Shown: in pieces, positions 19,243 to 28,956 of the stretch
How the letters are laid out: each line of letters begins with the position of its first letter
How positions within the stretch are numbered: the stretch's first letter is position 1
Source: WRGT01 sp942493035
GTDB lineage: Bacteria > Spirochaetota > UBA4802 > UBA5550
Length of the DNA: 64,000 nucleotides
Assembly: GCA_942493035.1 (NCBI GenBank)
Contig: OW818666.1
Span: forward strand, 2,418,001 to 2,482,000
Direction of reading: 5' to 3'
The notes under the pieces: generated by a model
Databases searched by the model: none
What the model was told of the DNA's origin: nothing
The model's input: the letters and a program-made list of their open reading frames with translations, nothing else
Translations under genes and position numbers: made by a program

Positions 19243-21180
19243 ATGAAAAAAATAGAACGAAAGGACTTCTTAAAATTAGGAGGGGGCGCAGTTCTTGGCG
19301 GTCTTTCCGGTTGGGTTTTTTCCGGTGCTCCTTTTCTGGGTTTTCAGTGGCTTGCGGAATGGACACAGGACCAGTATGTACCGGTTAAAGGTTACGAAAA
19401 ATACACACAGGCTGTCAGCGATTCATGTACTGCAGGATGTAAAATATCCGTAAGAATGATTGGCGAAAGAGCCGTAAAAATTGAATCAAAAGATGGAGTA
19501 TGTCCTGCATGTCATAATGCACTGCAGCTGACTTATCATCCCGAAAGAATATCCACCCCTCTTAAAAGAAAAGGGGATAAGGGAGACGGAAAATTTGTTC
19601 CAGTATCCTGGGATGAGGCTATCAAAGAGATATCTTCTAAAATGAATTCCCTTATCACTGAGGGTAAATCAAACTCAATTGCTGCAATAAACAAAAATGA
19701 ATCACTAAATGGCCAGCTGATGGAGAAATTCATTAAAGCTGCCGGAAGCAATAATGTTTACTACGAGCCTTCACTAAACTCTTTAACTTCTTCTGCACTT
19801 GGCGGATACATAAACTATGATTTCGCGAACACAGATTATGTTCTCAGTTTCGGAGCAAAGCTTGTTGAAGGCTGGGGAACATCAACTGACATGCAGAAAG
19901 TATTTACACAGTGGAAAGCAAAAGGCACAAAACTGGTTCAGGCAGATACAGTATGTTCAATGACAGCTTCACTGGCATCGGAATGGGTACCTGTTAAACC
20001 CGGTACAGAAGCGGTTCTCGCATTCGGTATAGCAAACTATCTGATCACAGGTAAAAGATTAAACTCAACAGGCGAGGAGTTCGGAAAATGGTCACAACTG
20101 ATCATCAACAAATTCCCTCTTGCAAAAGTAGCATCTTATACAGGCGTCAGTGAAGATAGAATTAAAAAAATCGGTGACGAGTTCAGCAAAGCAAAAAATC
20201 CCGTTGCTGTTGCAGGCAAAGGAGCATTCGGTGTAAACGCTTCATCTGCGGAGATTATCGCGATATACTGCCTTAACACACTTGTTAAAACTAAAGCTGC
20301 TGTTCTTATGAATAACAGCGCTGTAACATACAAAGGTGAATTCGCAGGACTTGACAGTTTCATTAAAGACGGAAACTTCAGCATGCTGTTCCTCAACAAC
20401 TCTGATCCTGTTTACAAAAGTGTACTTGGTGAAGAACTGAAGAAAAAAATGGAAAAGGCATTTGTTGTTTCTATAAATCCTATAATGAACGATTCAGCAA
20501 ACTATGCGGATATTATACTTCCATCACTTTCATTCCTTGAAAACGAAACTCCGGAGAACAAAGCCGTTGTAGGGAATTTCAAAGAATCAAAAGATGCAAA
20601 AGATATAATCATTTCACTTTCAAAAGCAATTGATAAAACAAAGGATACTTTTACTTTCTCAACTGGAATCGATTCATACAAAATTTCCGGCAAAGAATCC
20701 GTATCCGGAGCAAAATTTTCATTTAATGTTGATAAAATAAAAAATGATATTGATGCCCTTGATAAAAAATTTGCAGCAAATGCGGAATATCCTCTATTCA
20801 TGATACCTGTTGAAGCTCCTCTTGTCGGTGATGGTGACGGACTTGCTTTCCCGTATGTTCTGAAAAGCATTGATCCTACTGTATTTTACAAAGAAAAACT
20901 CCTTGTACAGATTAACAGGGAAACCGGGAAAAAATACGGTCTGTCCGAAAACGAATCAATAGTGATTCGTTCTGCAAGAGGAAAGCTAAACAAAGTTTAT
21001 GTTCATTTAACAGATACTGTTGCACCTGACACAGTTGCCATCCCGCTCGGTTTCGGTCACGAATCGTACACAAAGTACGGCAGCGACAAAGGGGTAAATC
21101 CTAAAAAGATTATGGCCGCTGATGTTGATCCTCTTACAGGAACAGCTGACTGGTGGTCAACACGTGTCAAAATTAGTTAA
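19243..21180 (+). CDS. qrcB: Molybdopterin-oxidoreductase-family subunit of Qrc-like complex
   Basis: This 645-residue exported protein has the molybdopterin oxidoreductase fold and a C-terminal molybdopterin-binding-like domain (residues about 540-645). The N-terminus resembles a Tat signal but reads ERKDFLK, with RK in place of the twin arginine. The N-terminal cluster motif lacks its first cysteine (S59 where Cys is usual; C62, C66, C87 and C90 remain), and no Sec or Cys active-site ligand is evident. This fits QrcB, which is reported to carry no molybdenum and to act as a structural subunit. It lies 30 bp after the cytochrome and 10 bp before the ferredoxin. Confidence 0.82.
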   Translation: MKKIERKDFLKLGGGAVLGGLSGWVFSGAPFLGFQWLAEWTQDQYVPVKGYEKYTQAVSDSCTAGCKISVRMIGERAVKIESKDGVCPACHNALQLTYHPERISTPLKRKGDKGDGKFVPVSWDEAIKEISSKMNSLITEGKSNSIAAINKNESLNGQLMEKFIKAAGSNNVYYEPSLNSLTSSALGGYINYDFANTDYVLSFGAKLVEGWGTSTDMQKVFTQWKAKGTKLVQADTVCSMTASLASEWVPVKPGTEAVLAFGIANYLITGKRLNSTGEEFGKWSQLIINKFPLAKVASYTGVSEDRIKKIGDEFSKAKNPVAVAGKGAFGVNASSAEIIAIYCLNTLVKTKAAVLMNNSAVTYKGEFAGLDSFIKDGNFSMLFLNNSDPVYKSVLGEELKKKMEKAFVVSINPIMNDSANYADIILPSLSFLENETPENKAVVGNFKESKDAKDIIISLSKAIDKTKDTFTFSTGIDSYKISGKESVSGAKFSFNVDKIKNDIDALDKKFAANAEYPLFMIPVEAPLVGDGDGLAFPYVLKSIDPTVFYKEKLLVQINRETGKKYGLSENESIVIRSARGKLNKVYVHLTDTVAPDTVAIPLGFGHESYTKYGSDKGVNPKKIMAADVDPLTGTADWWSTRVKIS

Positions 21181-21190
21181 GAGGTAAGTC

Positions 21191-22027
21191 ATGAAAGAGA
21201 AAGAAATAGAAGTTAAGATGAAAAGAAAATGGGGCATGGCTGTAGACCTCGACAAGTGTACTGGATGCGGCAAGTGTTCTATTGCCTGTAACCAGGAAAA
21301 CAATATGCCGATATTCGAGGACGATTCAGACGTGCCTAAAAGGGTTGCATTTCTTGAACTTATGAAAGTAACCAATGATAGAGACGCGAAATTTCCGGAT
21401 GTCAAGACTGCATATCTTCCAAAAATGTGTCAGCAGTGTGAAGGAAATGACAGCGGAAAACATAAAGCTGAACCTCCTTGCGTTTCGGTATGTCCTGCAG
21501 TTGCAACAGATGTCGGCGACGACGGTGTTGTAAGCCAGATCTGGTCAAGATGTATTGGATGCCGATACTGTCAGACAGCATGTCCTTACGAAGCACGGGC
21601 ATTCAACTGGTGGAAACCTGAGTATGACGGCAGTTTCAAAAAATCTCTCAATACTGATGTATCGGTTGCATCAAGAGGTACAGTTGTAAAATGTACATTC
21701 TGCAGCCATATATGGAAAAGAGAAAGAGATGCCGCTGCTGCTAAAGGGATTCTTGATATCAATGAAGTCCTCTATACTCCGGCATGCGTCGGAACATGCC
21801 CTACAGGAGCGATGGTTTTCGGTGACCTTAATGATCCGGAATCAGAAGTTTCCAAACTGGCAAAATCTGACAGAGCAATGAGACTTACAAACGTTATTGA
21901 TGACGAAAAAGATCCTGTTAAAAAACAGGCTCTTCTGAATAAAAAGCAGTTTCCCAATCCTAAAGTATACTATTTAACAAGCCAGAGCTGGCTCCGCGAT
22001 ATGATGCGGTTTAAAAAGAACTCCTGA
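21191..22027 (+). CDS. qrcC: Four-cluster ferredoxin subunit of Qrc-like complex
   Basis: This 278-residue protein belongs to the DmsB/NrfC-type iron-sulfur family. Cysteine groups at KCTGCGKCSIACNQE, MCQQCEG with CVSVCPAVA, RCIGCRYCQTACPYEA, and KCTFC with ACVGTCPTGA suit four clusters. It would link the cytochrome and molybdopterin-like subunits to the membrane subunit. A ribosome site (AAGAGGT) precedes the ATG. It has no signal peptide of its own, so export with QrcB is expected. Confidence 0.85.
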   Translation: MKEKEIEVKMKRKWGMAVDLDKCTGCGKCSIACNQENNMPIFEDDSDVPKRVAFLELMKVTNDRDAKFPDVKTAYLPKMCQQCEGNDSGKHKAEPPCVSVCPAVATDVGDDGVVSQIWSRCIGCRYCQTACPYEARAFNWWKPEYDGSFKKSLNTDVSVASRGTVVKCTFCSHIWKRERDAAAAKGILDINEVLYTPACVGTCPTGAMVFGDLNDPESEVSKLAKSDRAMRLTNVIDDEKDPVKKQALLNKKQFPNPKVYYLTSQSWLRDMMRFKKNS

Positions 22028-22050
22028 ATAAGGCAGATGGAGAGATTATA

Positions 22051-23304
22051 ATGGAAATGTTGAAAAAAATTTTCAAAGCGTGTTATGATGGGATTTTTGA
22101 AGGGACATCTAAAAACATGAAGATAGCACTTTATGTCCTTTTTGGACTTACCGCCCTGTTTATAATATTCGCTATCCAGATACTTTTCTGGGGACTCGGA
22201 TATACCGATATGGACAACAATTTCACCTGGGGTGCATGGATCATCGGTGACCTTGGTCTTGTTGGTCTTGGAGGCGGTGCTTTCACAACAGGTTACATAC
22301 TCTATATCTTCAGAGTGGATAAACTGAGACCGATAATTAACTCAACTGTTCTTATCGGATTTATGTGTTACCTCTTCACTTTTGTATTCCTTTTGTTTGA
22401 CCTTGGACAGCCTCTAAGATGCTGGTTTGGTTTTGCTTATCCGAACTGGGGTAAAGGAGTATATCCGGCTTCAATGTTAACAGAAGTTTTCTTCTGTTTA
22501 TCATTTTACTTCTGTATCCTTGTTGTTGAGCTCATTCCGGTGATTCTTGAACACAAAGTATTGATAAAGAATAAATATGTAGCTGCAATCGCTCACTATA
22601 TGCATTTACTGATGTGGACAATGGCAGCCGGCGGTACTTTCCTCTCATTCTTCCACCAGGGATCTCTCGGAGGCGGTATGTGGGGAGCGCTTTACGCAAA
22701 AACTGTATGGTATTCACCTCACTTTTTCTACATGGCTGTTGTTGCTGCAATGGCCGGCGGTACATCATTCATGACCCTTATACCTTATATTGCAGGTAAA
22801 ATCATGAATAAAGAACTTGTTCCAATGGAGACATTTCAGTTATTAGCACGGATCTCCGGTTTCATATTCGTGTTCTACTTCATTTTCAGAATATTTGATA
22901 TTTTCAAAGCTGTTTATGTTTATTCACCTATGGGTGGAAGAGAATACGTTGATATGTGGGGCGGATATTACGGATTATGGATGCTTGTTCTTGAGATAAT
23001 ACTCTTTGCAGGACCGCTTGTACTTCTTAATATTAAAAAGTACAGAGATCAGGAAAAGTATATGGTTATCGGTTTATCATGTGCAGTTGGAGCAATAGTG
23101 ATAAGTAAACTAAGTGTTCTTCTTCATGGATTTGCAGCACCAAACTTCCCATGGAAAGGCTTTACAGCGTATATGCCTACTATTCAGGAATGGGCAATAA
23201 CACTGGGCTGCTTTGCTGTTATGATTCTGATCTATATGGCTTTTGTAAAATGGTTCCCGTTGTTTCCTCATCTTGAACATGATGAGCATGATGCTCACCA
23301 TTGA
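22051..23304 (+). CDS. qrcD: NrfD/PsrC-like membrane subunit of Qrc-like complex
   Basis: This 417-residue integral membrane protein shows about ten hydrophobic helices and belongs to the NrfD/PsrC/HybB family, which binds menaquinone at the membrane surface. It is the last gene of the operon that begins at 18658 and is followed by a strong terminator. In this setting it is the likely site where electrons reach menaquinone. The C-terminal tail is His/Asp-rich (HLEHDEHDAHH). Confidence 0.88.
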   Translation: MEMLKKIFKACYDGIFEGTSKNMKIALYVLFGLTALFIIFAIQILFWGLGYTDMDNNFTWGAWIIGDLGLVGLGGGAFTTGYILYIFRVDKLRPIINSTVLIGFMCYLFTFVFLLFDLGQPLRCWFGFAYPNWGKGVYPASMLTEVFFCLSFYFCILVVELIPVILEHKVLIKNKYVAAIAHYMHLLMWTMAAGGTFLSFFHQGSLGGGMWGALYAKTVWYSPHFFYMAVVAAMAGGTSFMTLIPYIAGKIMNKELVPMETFQLLARISGFIFVFYFIFRIFDIFKAVYVYSPMGGREYVDMWGGYYGLWMLVLEIILFAGPLVLLNIKKYRDQEKYMVIGLSCAVGAIVISKLSVLLHGFAAPNFPWKGFTAYMPTIQEWAITLGCFAVMILIYMAFVKWFPLFPHLEHDEHDAHH

Positions 23305-23310
23305 TATAGA

Positions 23311-23338
23311 AAAAAGCTGCCGAAAGGCAGCTTTTTTT
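23311..23338 (+). terminator. Intrinsic terminator of the Qrc-like operon
   Basis: GCTGCC/GGCAGC stem with a GAAA loop and flanking A-run and T-run, right after the qrcD stop. It may work in both directions. Confidence 0.9.
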
Positions 23339-24108
23339 ATTTATAACACATAACCATACCGGAATTAAACTACTCCTATCCCGAAGCGTTGAATATTCCG
23401 AATAATATAGTGTATTTACTGGGAGCTAACCATTGCAACATTCCATTCTGGTGTGAATATTATTAATAAATATTGACAGAAATATTGAAACGCTTTTGTT
23501 AATAGTTAAACATTTTAATCGGAGGATATAATGAACCGCATCTATTCATGTATTATTATTCTTGATATCAATCCACTACATAGACTGAAAAGACATACAC
23601 CATTAAATATTTTATTGTTGTTTGTATTTCTATTTTTTTTAAGCGGCTGTTATAGTTCAGTAGATGGAGACACTTCTAACTCTGACGATCTCGTTGAAAT
23701 GAAAGATTATTCTGAGTCAATTGATTATGAAGTTTACTGTCTTAACACTTTGCCGCTTGGAAGCGGATATCGTTTATCAAAAGAAACGGTTAAAGAATCA
23801 CCTCTGATTCTCAATACTATTATAAGCGCAAATATACGATGCGGGAGCTTTTCTAGCGCAGGGGAATATAATTTTGTATCGGATGAAGACCTGTTATCTC
23901 ATCTTGGGTTTTATTCATTCGACTCAACGAATAGAGTGTTGCACTTTAGTAATAAAATAATTAGTTTTATTAAAGCACTTACTTTTGGGGACCGGTCTGA
24001 AACTTACGTTTATGAAAGCACTTGTATAGGTCTTTCCGATTATTTCCTTAATAAAACATATTCGCTAGACGCGTTAACTCGCTTTGTGTCAACAAAGTTG
24101 TCGCTTTT

Positions 24109-25146
24109 TTAAGCCACTTTCTTTTGGTTTAATCTCTCTTTAGTCTCTTCATTTGGATTAAGAAATATCTCTTCTGTCACATTCCAAATTCTGACTTTTT
24201 TACCCCAACGTTCCGGATGAAGCAATCTCGCCTGTTCCATAGTTTTATTTCTAGCACTGATTATTTCTTTATACTCTCCGCTTCTTCGTTGTGCCGGTGT
24301 AACATAACCAATTGCCGAATGCCTATGTTCAGTATTATACCAGTTCACGAATTCAGCCATCCAGATTCTTGCATGATAAAGATCTTTGAACTGCCCCGGA
24401 TAACCAGCAGTATACTTGAGAGTCTTAAATAATGATTCAATATATGGATTGTCATTACTTACTCTTGGTCTGCTATATGAAGGAATTACTCCAAGATTAT
24501 ATAAAGTCATAATCATCGTTGCACCCTTCATCGGATTCCCATTATCTGAATGTAATTTTATACCTTTCAGTTTATATTTATTCTGAAGCCTTCTAAATAA
24601 ATCGGATGCTATTTCTACATCCTCTGTTTCGTGAATTTCCCAACCGACAATTTCCTTTGTCCAGATATCTTTAATCATGTAGCAATAAAAATATAATCCA
24701 TACACTGGTGTTCTTAAAAATGTTATATCCCAACACCAGACCTGATCAGGACCGGTTGCTTTCAGTTCATCAGGCTTACCGGTTTTACGACAGGGCTTAT
24801 TATTCCCTCGATGATGAAGCATATTCGCCATGTTCAGAATCCGGTAAAAAGTTCTCTCTGATGCTATATATTCACCCTGTTCCGCAAGTATTGCTACTAT
24901 TTCATGCGGTGTCAGATCTTTAAACTTATTATCACAGGCCGTATCTATCACCTTCTGATTCTCTATTTCAGATAGTTTCCGGGGAACATTTTTCATTGCA
25001 CCTTTTCTTTTATCAGCACAGCATTCTTTATCCCATCGCTGGAATGATCTTAAGCTTATATTAAGTACTGCACAGGCTTTTGCTTTCCGGACTCCATTGC
25101 TCGTTGCTTCATTGATTAATTCAATCGTCTGAGTTTTATCTTCCAA
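24109..25146 (-). CDS. IS3-family transposase OrfB (DDE integrase domain)
   Basis: This 345-residue protein has the rve integrase core with DDE residues in WCWDITFLRT, LHSDNG and NPYIESLFKTLKY. A helix-turn-helix-like segment (LNISLRSFQRWDK) lies near the N-terminus. It starts at TTG a few bases after the orfA stop and in another frame, so it may be made by reinitiation rather than the usual -1 frameshift. No frameshift or stop interrupts it. Confidence 0.9.
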   Translation of the reverse strand: MEDKTQTIELINEATSNGVRKAKACAVLNISLRSFQRWDKECCADKRKGAMKNVPRKLSEIENQKVIDTACDNKFKDLTPHEIVAILAEQGEYIASERTFYRILNMANMLHHRGNNKPCRKTGKPDELKATGPDQVWCWDITFLRTPVYGLYFYCYMIKDIWTKEIVGWEIHETEDVEIASDLFRRLQNKYKLKGIKLHSDNGNPMKGATMIMTLYNLGVIPSYSRPRVSNDNPYIESLFKTLKYTAGYPGQFKDLYHARIWMAEFVNWYNTEHRHSAIGYVTPAQRRSGEYKEIISARNKTMEQARLLHPERWGKKVRIWNVTEEIFLNPNEETKERLNQKKVA

Positions 25147-25151
25147 AGAAA

Positions 25152-25664
25152 TCAGTCGTCCTCTCTGTCCCCCCAGATTGCATTCGCTTTTTTTTTGAGA
25201 GTTACTAGTGCAGCCATTTCGGCTAATGCTTTCTCTTTACGGCGAAGCTCTTTCTCGAGTTCTTTTTTCTCTTTCTTTAGCCTGGTATTTTCCTGTCTTA
25301 GTTCGGTTTCTTTATCTTTCAAAATGTCTTTAAACTCCTGTTCCCAGAGATTCAGATGTTCACTGTGAAGTCCTTTCTCTCTGAGCCACTTCCCGGATTC
25401 TTCTTCAGTTATGGTTTTACCTTCAAGAAGAAGATTAAACTTCTCCAATCGGCCTATTGATGAAGGACTGCTTTCTTCATCCAATAGTTGTTCTCCATTT
25501 TCAAGCATCTTTTTCCAATTGTATATCGTTTGATCTGATATACCCATTTCTTTGGCAACTTCAGGCACACTCCTGTTTTCCGGTGGTAACACTTTCCTGA
25601 GTACTGATTCTTTGAATCTTTTACTGTATTTCATTGTCATCTCCTGATTTATTTCAGGCGACAA
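25152..25664 (-). CDS. IS3-family OrfA (DNA-binding subunit)
   Basis: This 170-residue protein has an N-terminal transposase_8-type helix-turn-helix (PEVAKEMGISDQTIYNWKK, residues 34-52) and a C-terminal, strongly charged coiled coil (KDKETELRQENTRLKKEKKE), as in other OrfA proteins. It binds the terminal repeats and teams with OrfB. Confidence 0.9.
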   Translation of the reverse strand: MSPEINQEMTMKYSKRFKESVLRKVLPPENRSVPEVAKEMGISDQTIYNWKKMLENGEQLLDEESSPSSIGRLEKFNLLLEGKTITEEESGKWLREKGLHSEHLNLWEQEFKDILKDKETELRQENTRLKKEKKELEKELRRKEKALAEMAALVTLKKKANAIWGDREDD

Positions 25665-26250
25665 CTATCTTGGCACATAGGGAACTCTAACGATTGGGAG
25701 TCAGGATTTTTTAGAAAAATATGGTGATCGTTATATATCTGAAGTCACGAAGGGAGCATATACTTGTTATATTGTGCATCTCGCTGTTGATATCGATAGC
25801 GAGTATTCCCTTGATGAAGTTAAATCAGCTTTTAATTCTGCTATGAATACTGATGAAGACTATACATTGTATCCTGAAAATGCGAAGATCCTTAAGTCAA
25901 AGGGTGTAAGTCTTAAAAGGTTTGCTTATGCAAATTTTCAATTTGAAGATCTTTCCACGATCGCGACAGTAAAACAGTATAAAGATTTCTTTAGACGATT
26001 TGTAAACTATAGCAATTCAGGTAACTTCGATAAAATTAATTCACCAATATTGATGAAACTAAGTACTTACGAGTAAACAACACAATTAGAGTTATACGAT
26101 AATTATTTATCACCAGTCCCTTGTCATATTGTCAGAGAATATTTAAGGTACCAAAGATTGTTTTTATAGATATTATGAGTGTCACTCTTTGAAGCATTGT
26201 AATTTACCGCAAGCTCGCTTACCTTTATTAGTGCAAAAATAAATTCGCTG

Positions 26251-26374
26251 CATCAACAGTGGCTAAAACGCTGCACCGTAGTACCGGCTTGGGCTGCGCG
26301 ACGTTTTGTTTCGTGCCTGCCTGCGGCCTTGATCGGCGCAAAACAAAACGTCGCTTAGCCGCAGAACGTTGTGC
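26251..26374 (+). repeat. attC-like imperfect palindrome
   Basis: A 124-bp folded sequence runs from CATCAAC to GTTGTGC. Outer arms are related (CAAC..TG.GGCTAA.CG), and the inner arms GCGACGTTTTGTTT (26298-26311) and its exact complement (26341-26354) extend with two mismatches. This layout resembles an integron attC site with extra-long inner arms, but both outer boxes depart from the RYYYAAC/GTTRRRY consensus and no integrase is in the window. Other contents of 26077-26542: AT-rich sequence; an 89-codon open frame here is made mainly of the palindrome and is not called. Confidence 0.4.
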
Positions 26375-26542
26375 GAAAGTTTTATTTATTACCACAGCAA
26401 TAATTAAAGCCCAATCAGGTTTAAGATTGACAGAAAATCATCAGGCTGAAAAATTAAGACCAGATATACAAAAACAATTATATAAATATTCACTTCCTGA
26501 TACTAAATTTCGACACTGTATTATATAGAATAGAGGCATCAT

Positions 26543-28792
26543 ATGGAATACATTTTTAACAGAATCAGCATCTACATAGCACCTCCCCTTCTCTCGATTA
26601 TTCTAGGATGGACCCTTGCAGCAGTATCCCTGCTCAAAGGTAAATTACGTACAGAAAATGTTATCTTCTCGCTTGTATGTATATGGTGGACCCTAATGCC
26701 GCTTGTTTTCCTGTCTCATCATATGTTCAAGGGGAACATAGAACTGATAATGACTATCGAAAGATCATTCCATTTCTTCTATGTTTATATGCCGGCGATT
26801 ATTCTTTTATATCTGCAGAAATCATTTAATCTTAATAAAAAGAATCTGGTGATTGCTTCTTTTGTTTTTAGTATTCTTATCTCTATTTTTGTTCCGACAA
26901 AATTTTATATTTCAGGATTACATACTTATACATGGGGATACAGCGCGAAGGGTGAAATTGTTTTTAACATATTCGGTACCTGTGCATTCGCTCACCTTCT
27001 CTATATTATCCTGTTTTTTATCGGTAAAGTTAAAACAGTTCAAAATTATACAGAGAGGCTTAAACTAAAATACATACTCCTTTCATTCATTGCATCTGCA
27101 GTATTAATGATATTCAATCTCCCTGCAATTAATGGTATAGATTTTTACGCCTATGGCAATTTCATGTTTATACCTCTGACCCTCATCGCATATGGAGTGC
27201 TTAAATACAGGCTGATGGATATAAAAACAGTTCTTCACATAACTCTGATATGGGGAATTCTCTCTTCACTTATTCTTATACCAAATATTTTAATATTCAT
27301 TTTTATCAAGCCTCATCTTGTTGAAATGAGTAACTTGTCACTTTTTCTTTTTCTTGTTGCCTGGTTTGTTATTAATTATTTTTACTTTAAAAGAATTAAA
27401 CCGGTTATCGATAGAACATTTAATAAAGACAAGTTCAATCTGATCAGCGCTGAAATGGATTTCACCGACAGTATCTCATTCCTGAAAAATCTCGACCAGC
27501 TGACTGAATTATTCACCTCAGCCCTTGTGTTAAATATACACTTTAAAAATTTAAAAATTTTTATAAGAATGGGGGACGGACTGATTCTGAAAGATCAATC
27601 CGGTCTTACCTATGAGATCGACCGTGAACTCTACGACTGGTTTATAACTGATGACAGTTACATTGAACTTGATATGATGAACACTAATCCTTATTACTCT
27701 CCAATCATCGGAAAGTTATCGCAGGTATTCAGTCAATTCGAATGCTCGTATATTCTGCCTCTTGTGAGAAATAATGAACTGGTCGCTATCGCCTTTACCG
27801 GAGAGCGATTAAATCTTCGAAACCTGAACAGGGATGAAGCCCGTTTTATTGAGAGCGTCAAAAGATCAATGGCTATATCGATAAACAATTCTGTCATGTA
27901 TCAGAAGCTTAGTGACCTTAAGGATAATCTTGAATCAAAAGTAGCGTCAAGGACAGAGGAGCTCTTGAGGGCGATGGAGGGAGTGGAAGAGGCCAACAAA
28001 GAATTAACTGCTGCAAATAATGAACTGAACGAAACCCGTCGTATGGCGGAGATTGATATGCTCATGGCTGCGAATGTTCAGAAATCAATTTTCCCCGATG
28101 TACCGCCAGCAACAACCCATTGGGATATAGCAGCTGCATTTATACCAATGTCAATGGTTTCCGGAGATCTATATGATTTCTATATGAAAGACGACATCAT
28201 GGAAGGGATGATTCTGCTGGATGTTTCAGGGCACGGTATAGCTTCAGGGCTTATAACAATGATAGCCAAGTCAGTTTTTTACCGTCATTTCTTTATGAAT
28301 AAAGAAAACAGACTGGGTAAAATTGTTGAGAATGCAAACAATGAACTCATCGGAGAGATCGGAAATACAGATAAGTTTCTTACCGGTATAGTCCTGCGTT
28401 TTGAAAATGACTGCATTGAATATGTAAATGCCGGACACCCGGATATTATGCTTAGAAAAAAAGATAGCGATCAGGTGAGGATTATAAATCCTACTGATAA
28501 AAATTTCAAGGGATCTATACTAGGTGTAAGTGAAATGAGTTTCCCGTATAAATCAGTGAAGTTCAAAGCTGAAGAGGGTGACACTCTTGCTATATTTTCA
28601 GATGGGATTATAGAAGCTGCGGGCAATGACAACAGCAGATTCGGAATAAAAGGTATTGCAAAAGCATTGGTAAACAGCAGCAATGAGAGTGCGGAGGAAA
28701 CACTGGACAGGTTAATATCCGAGTTCTATTCATTCACAGGTAACAATAAACTTTCAGATGATGTAACAGTAATTATTTTAAAGAAAAAATAG
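26543..28792 (+). CDS. Membrane-bound SpoIIE-type protein phosphatase with GAF-like sensor region
   Basis: The 749-residue protein begins with about eight membrane helices resembling the 7TM sensor part of histidine kinases (residues 1-285). A GAF-like region (about 300-460), a coiled coil (about 465-515) and a PP2C/SpoIIE phosphatase domain follow. The phosphatase shows the metal-binding SMVSGDLYDFY, LLDVSGHGIASGL, YVNAGHPD and FSDGIIEA motifs. Such proteins dephosphorylate anti-sigma-factor antagonists in partner-switching networks. No anti-sigma partner is next to it. Confidence 0.85.
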   Translation: MEYIFNRISIYIAPPLLSIILGWTLAAVSLLKGKLRTENVIFSLVCIWWTLMPLVFLSHHMFKGNIELIMTIERSFHFFYVYMPAIILLYLQKSFNLNKKNLVIASFVFSILISIFVPTKFYISGLHTYTWGYSAKGEIVFNIFGTCAFAHLLYIILFFIGKVKTVQNYTERLKLKYILLSFIASAVLMIFNLPAINGIDFYAYGNFMFIPLTLIAYGVLKYRLMDIKTVLHITLIWGILSSLILIPNILIFIFIKPHLVEMSNLSLFLFLVAWFVINYFYFKRIKPVIDRTFNKDKFNLISAEMDFTDSISFLKNLDQLTELFTSALVLNIHFKNLKIFIRMGDGLILKDQSGLTYEIDRELYDWFITDDSYIELDMMNTNPYYSPIIGKLSQVFSQFECSYILPLVRNNELVAIAFTGERLNLRNLNRDEARFIESVKRSMAISINNSVMYQKLSDLKDNLESKVASRTEELLRAMEGVEEANKELTAANNELNETRRMAEIDMLMAANVQKSIFPDVPPATTHWDIAAAFIPMSMVSGDLYDFYMKDDIMEGMILLDVSGHGIASGLITMIAKSVFYRHFFMNKENRLGKIVENANNELIGEIGNTDKFLTGIVLRFENDCIEYVNAGHPDIMLRKKDSDQVRIINPTDKNFKGSILGVSEMSFPYKSVKFKAEEGDTLAIFSDGIIEAAGNDNSRFGIKGIAKALVNSSNESAEETLDRLISEFYSFTGNNKLSDDVTVIILKKK

Positions 28793-28800
28793 ATTTATAT

Positions 28801-28919
28801 CAGTAATAATCCCTAAACTTTTTTGTAATAAAAAGCTCTATTATCCCCGCCGCCGAAGGCGGCGGGGATATGTAGTCTTCAATTTTTACACTAAGTTTAT
28901 ATTTAAGAATTAACACTGG
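28801..28919. repeat. MITE family A, copy 2
   Basis: Ends CAGTAATAATCCC and its counterpart TTAACACTGG flank the stem CCCCGCCGCC-GAAG-GGCGGCGGGG. It lies between the convergent phosphatase and folD genes and can serve both as terminator. Confidence 0.65.
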
Positions 28920-28956
28920 ATTTATATTTTAAAATACCATGCAGCAAAAAAATGCA

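Larger units (their letters stand above)
24080..25682 (-). mobile_element. IS3-family insertion sequence
   Basis: The 1603-bp element has 25-bp imperfect terminal inverted repeats (20 matches; inner part AGTTGTCGC at both ends) and is flanked by AACT direct repeats at 24076-24079 and 25683-25686 (AACTC if a 5-bp duplication is counted). It encodes orfA and orfB on the minus strand, opposite to the host gene. The intact ends and transposase suggest a recent insertion. Confidence 0.88.
23531..26076 (+). pseudogene. MACPF-like lipoprotein gene split by an insertion sequence
   Basis: The gene starts at 23531 (GGAGG upstream) with a lipoprotein signal ending FFLSGC. The first part (23531-24079) reads to DALT, then the IS begins. 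After the IS (25683-26076) the same frame resumes as LTIGSQDFLEKYGDRYISEVTKGAY and runs to a stop at 26076. Removing the IS and one copy of AACT gives an uninterrupted 312-residue protein. The junction region resembles the MACPF signature (YGTH-type, here YGDR, then a KGAY strand), so a pore-forming or adhesin-like protein is likely. The left part alone gives a truncated protein ending at 24112. Call of MACPF is moderate; interruption is certain. Confidence 0.8.

Noticed and set aside
26259..26528. 89-codon open frame on the plus strand between the broken gene and the phosphatase
   Set aside because: Its first half is the attC-like palindrome and the rest has no recognisable features or ribosome site.
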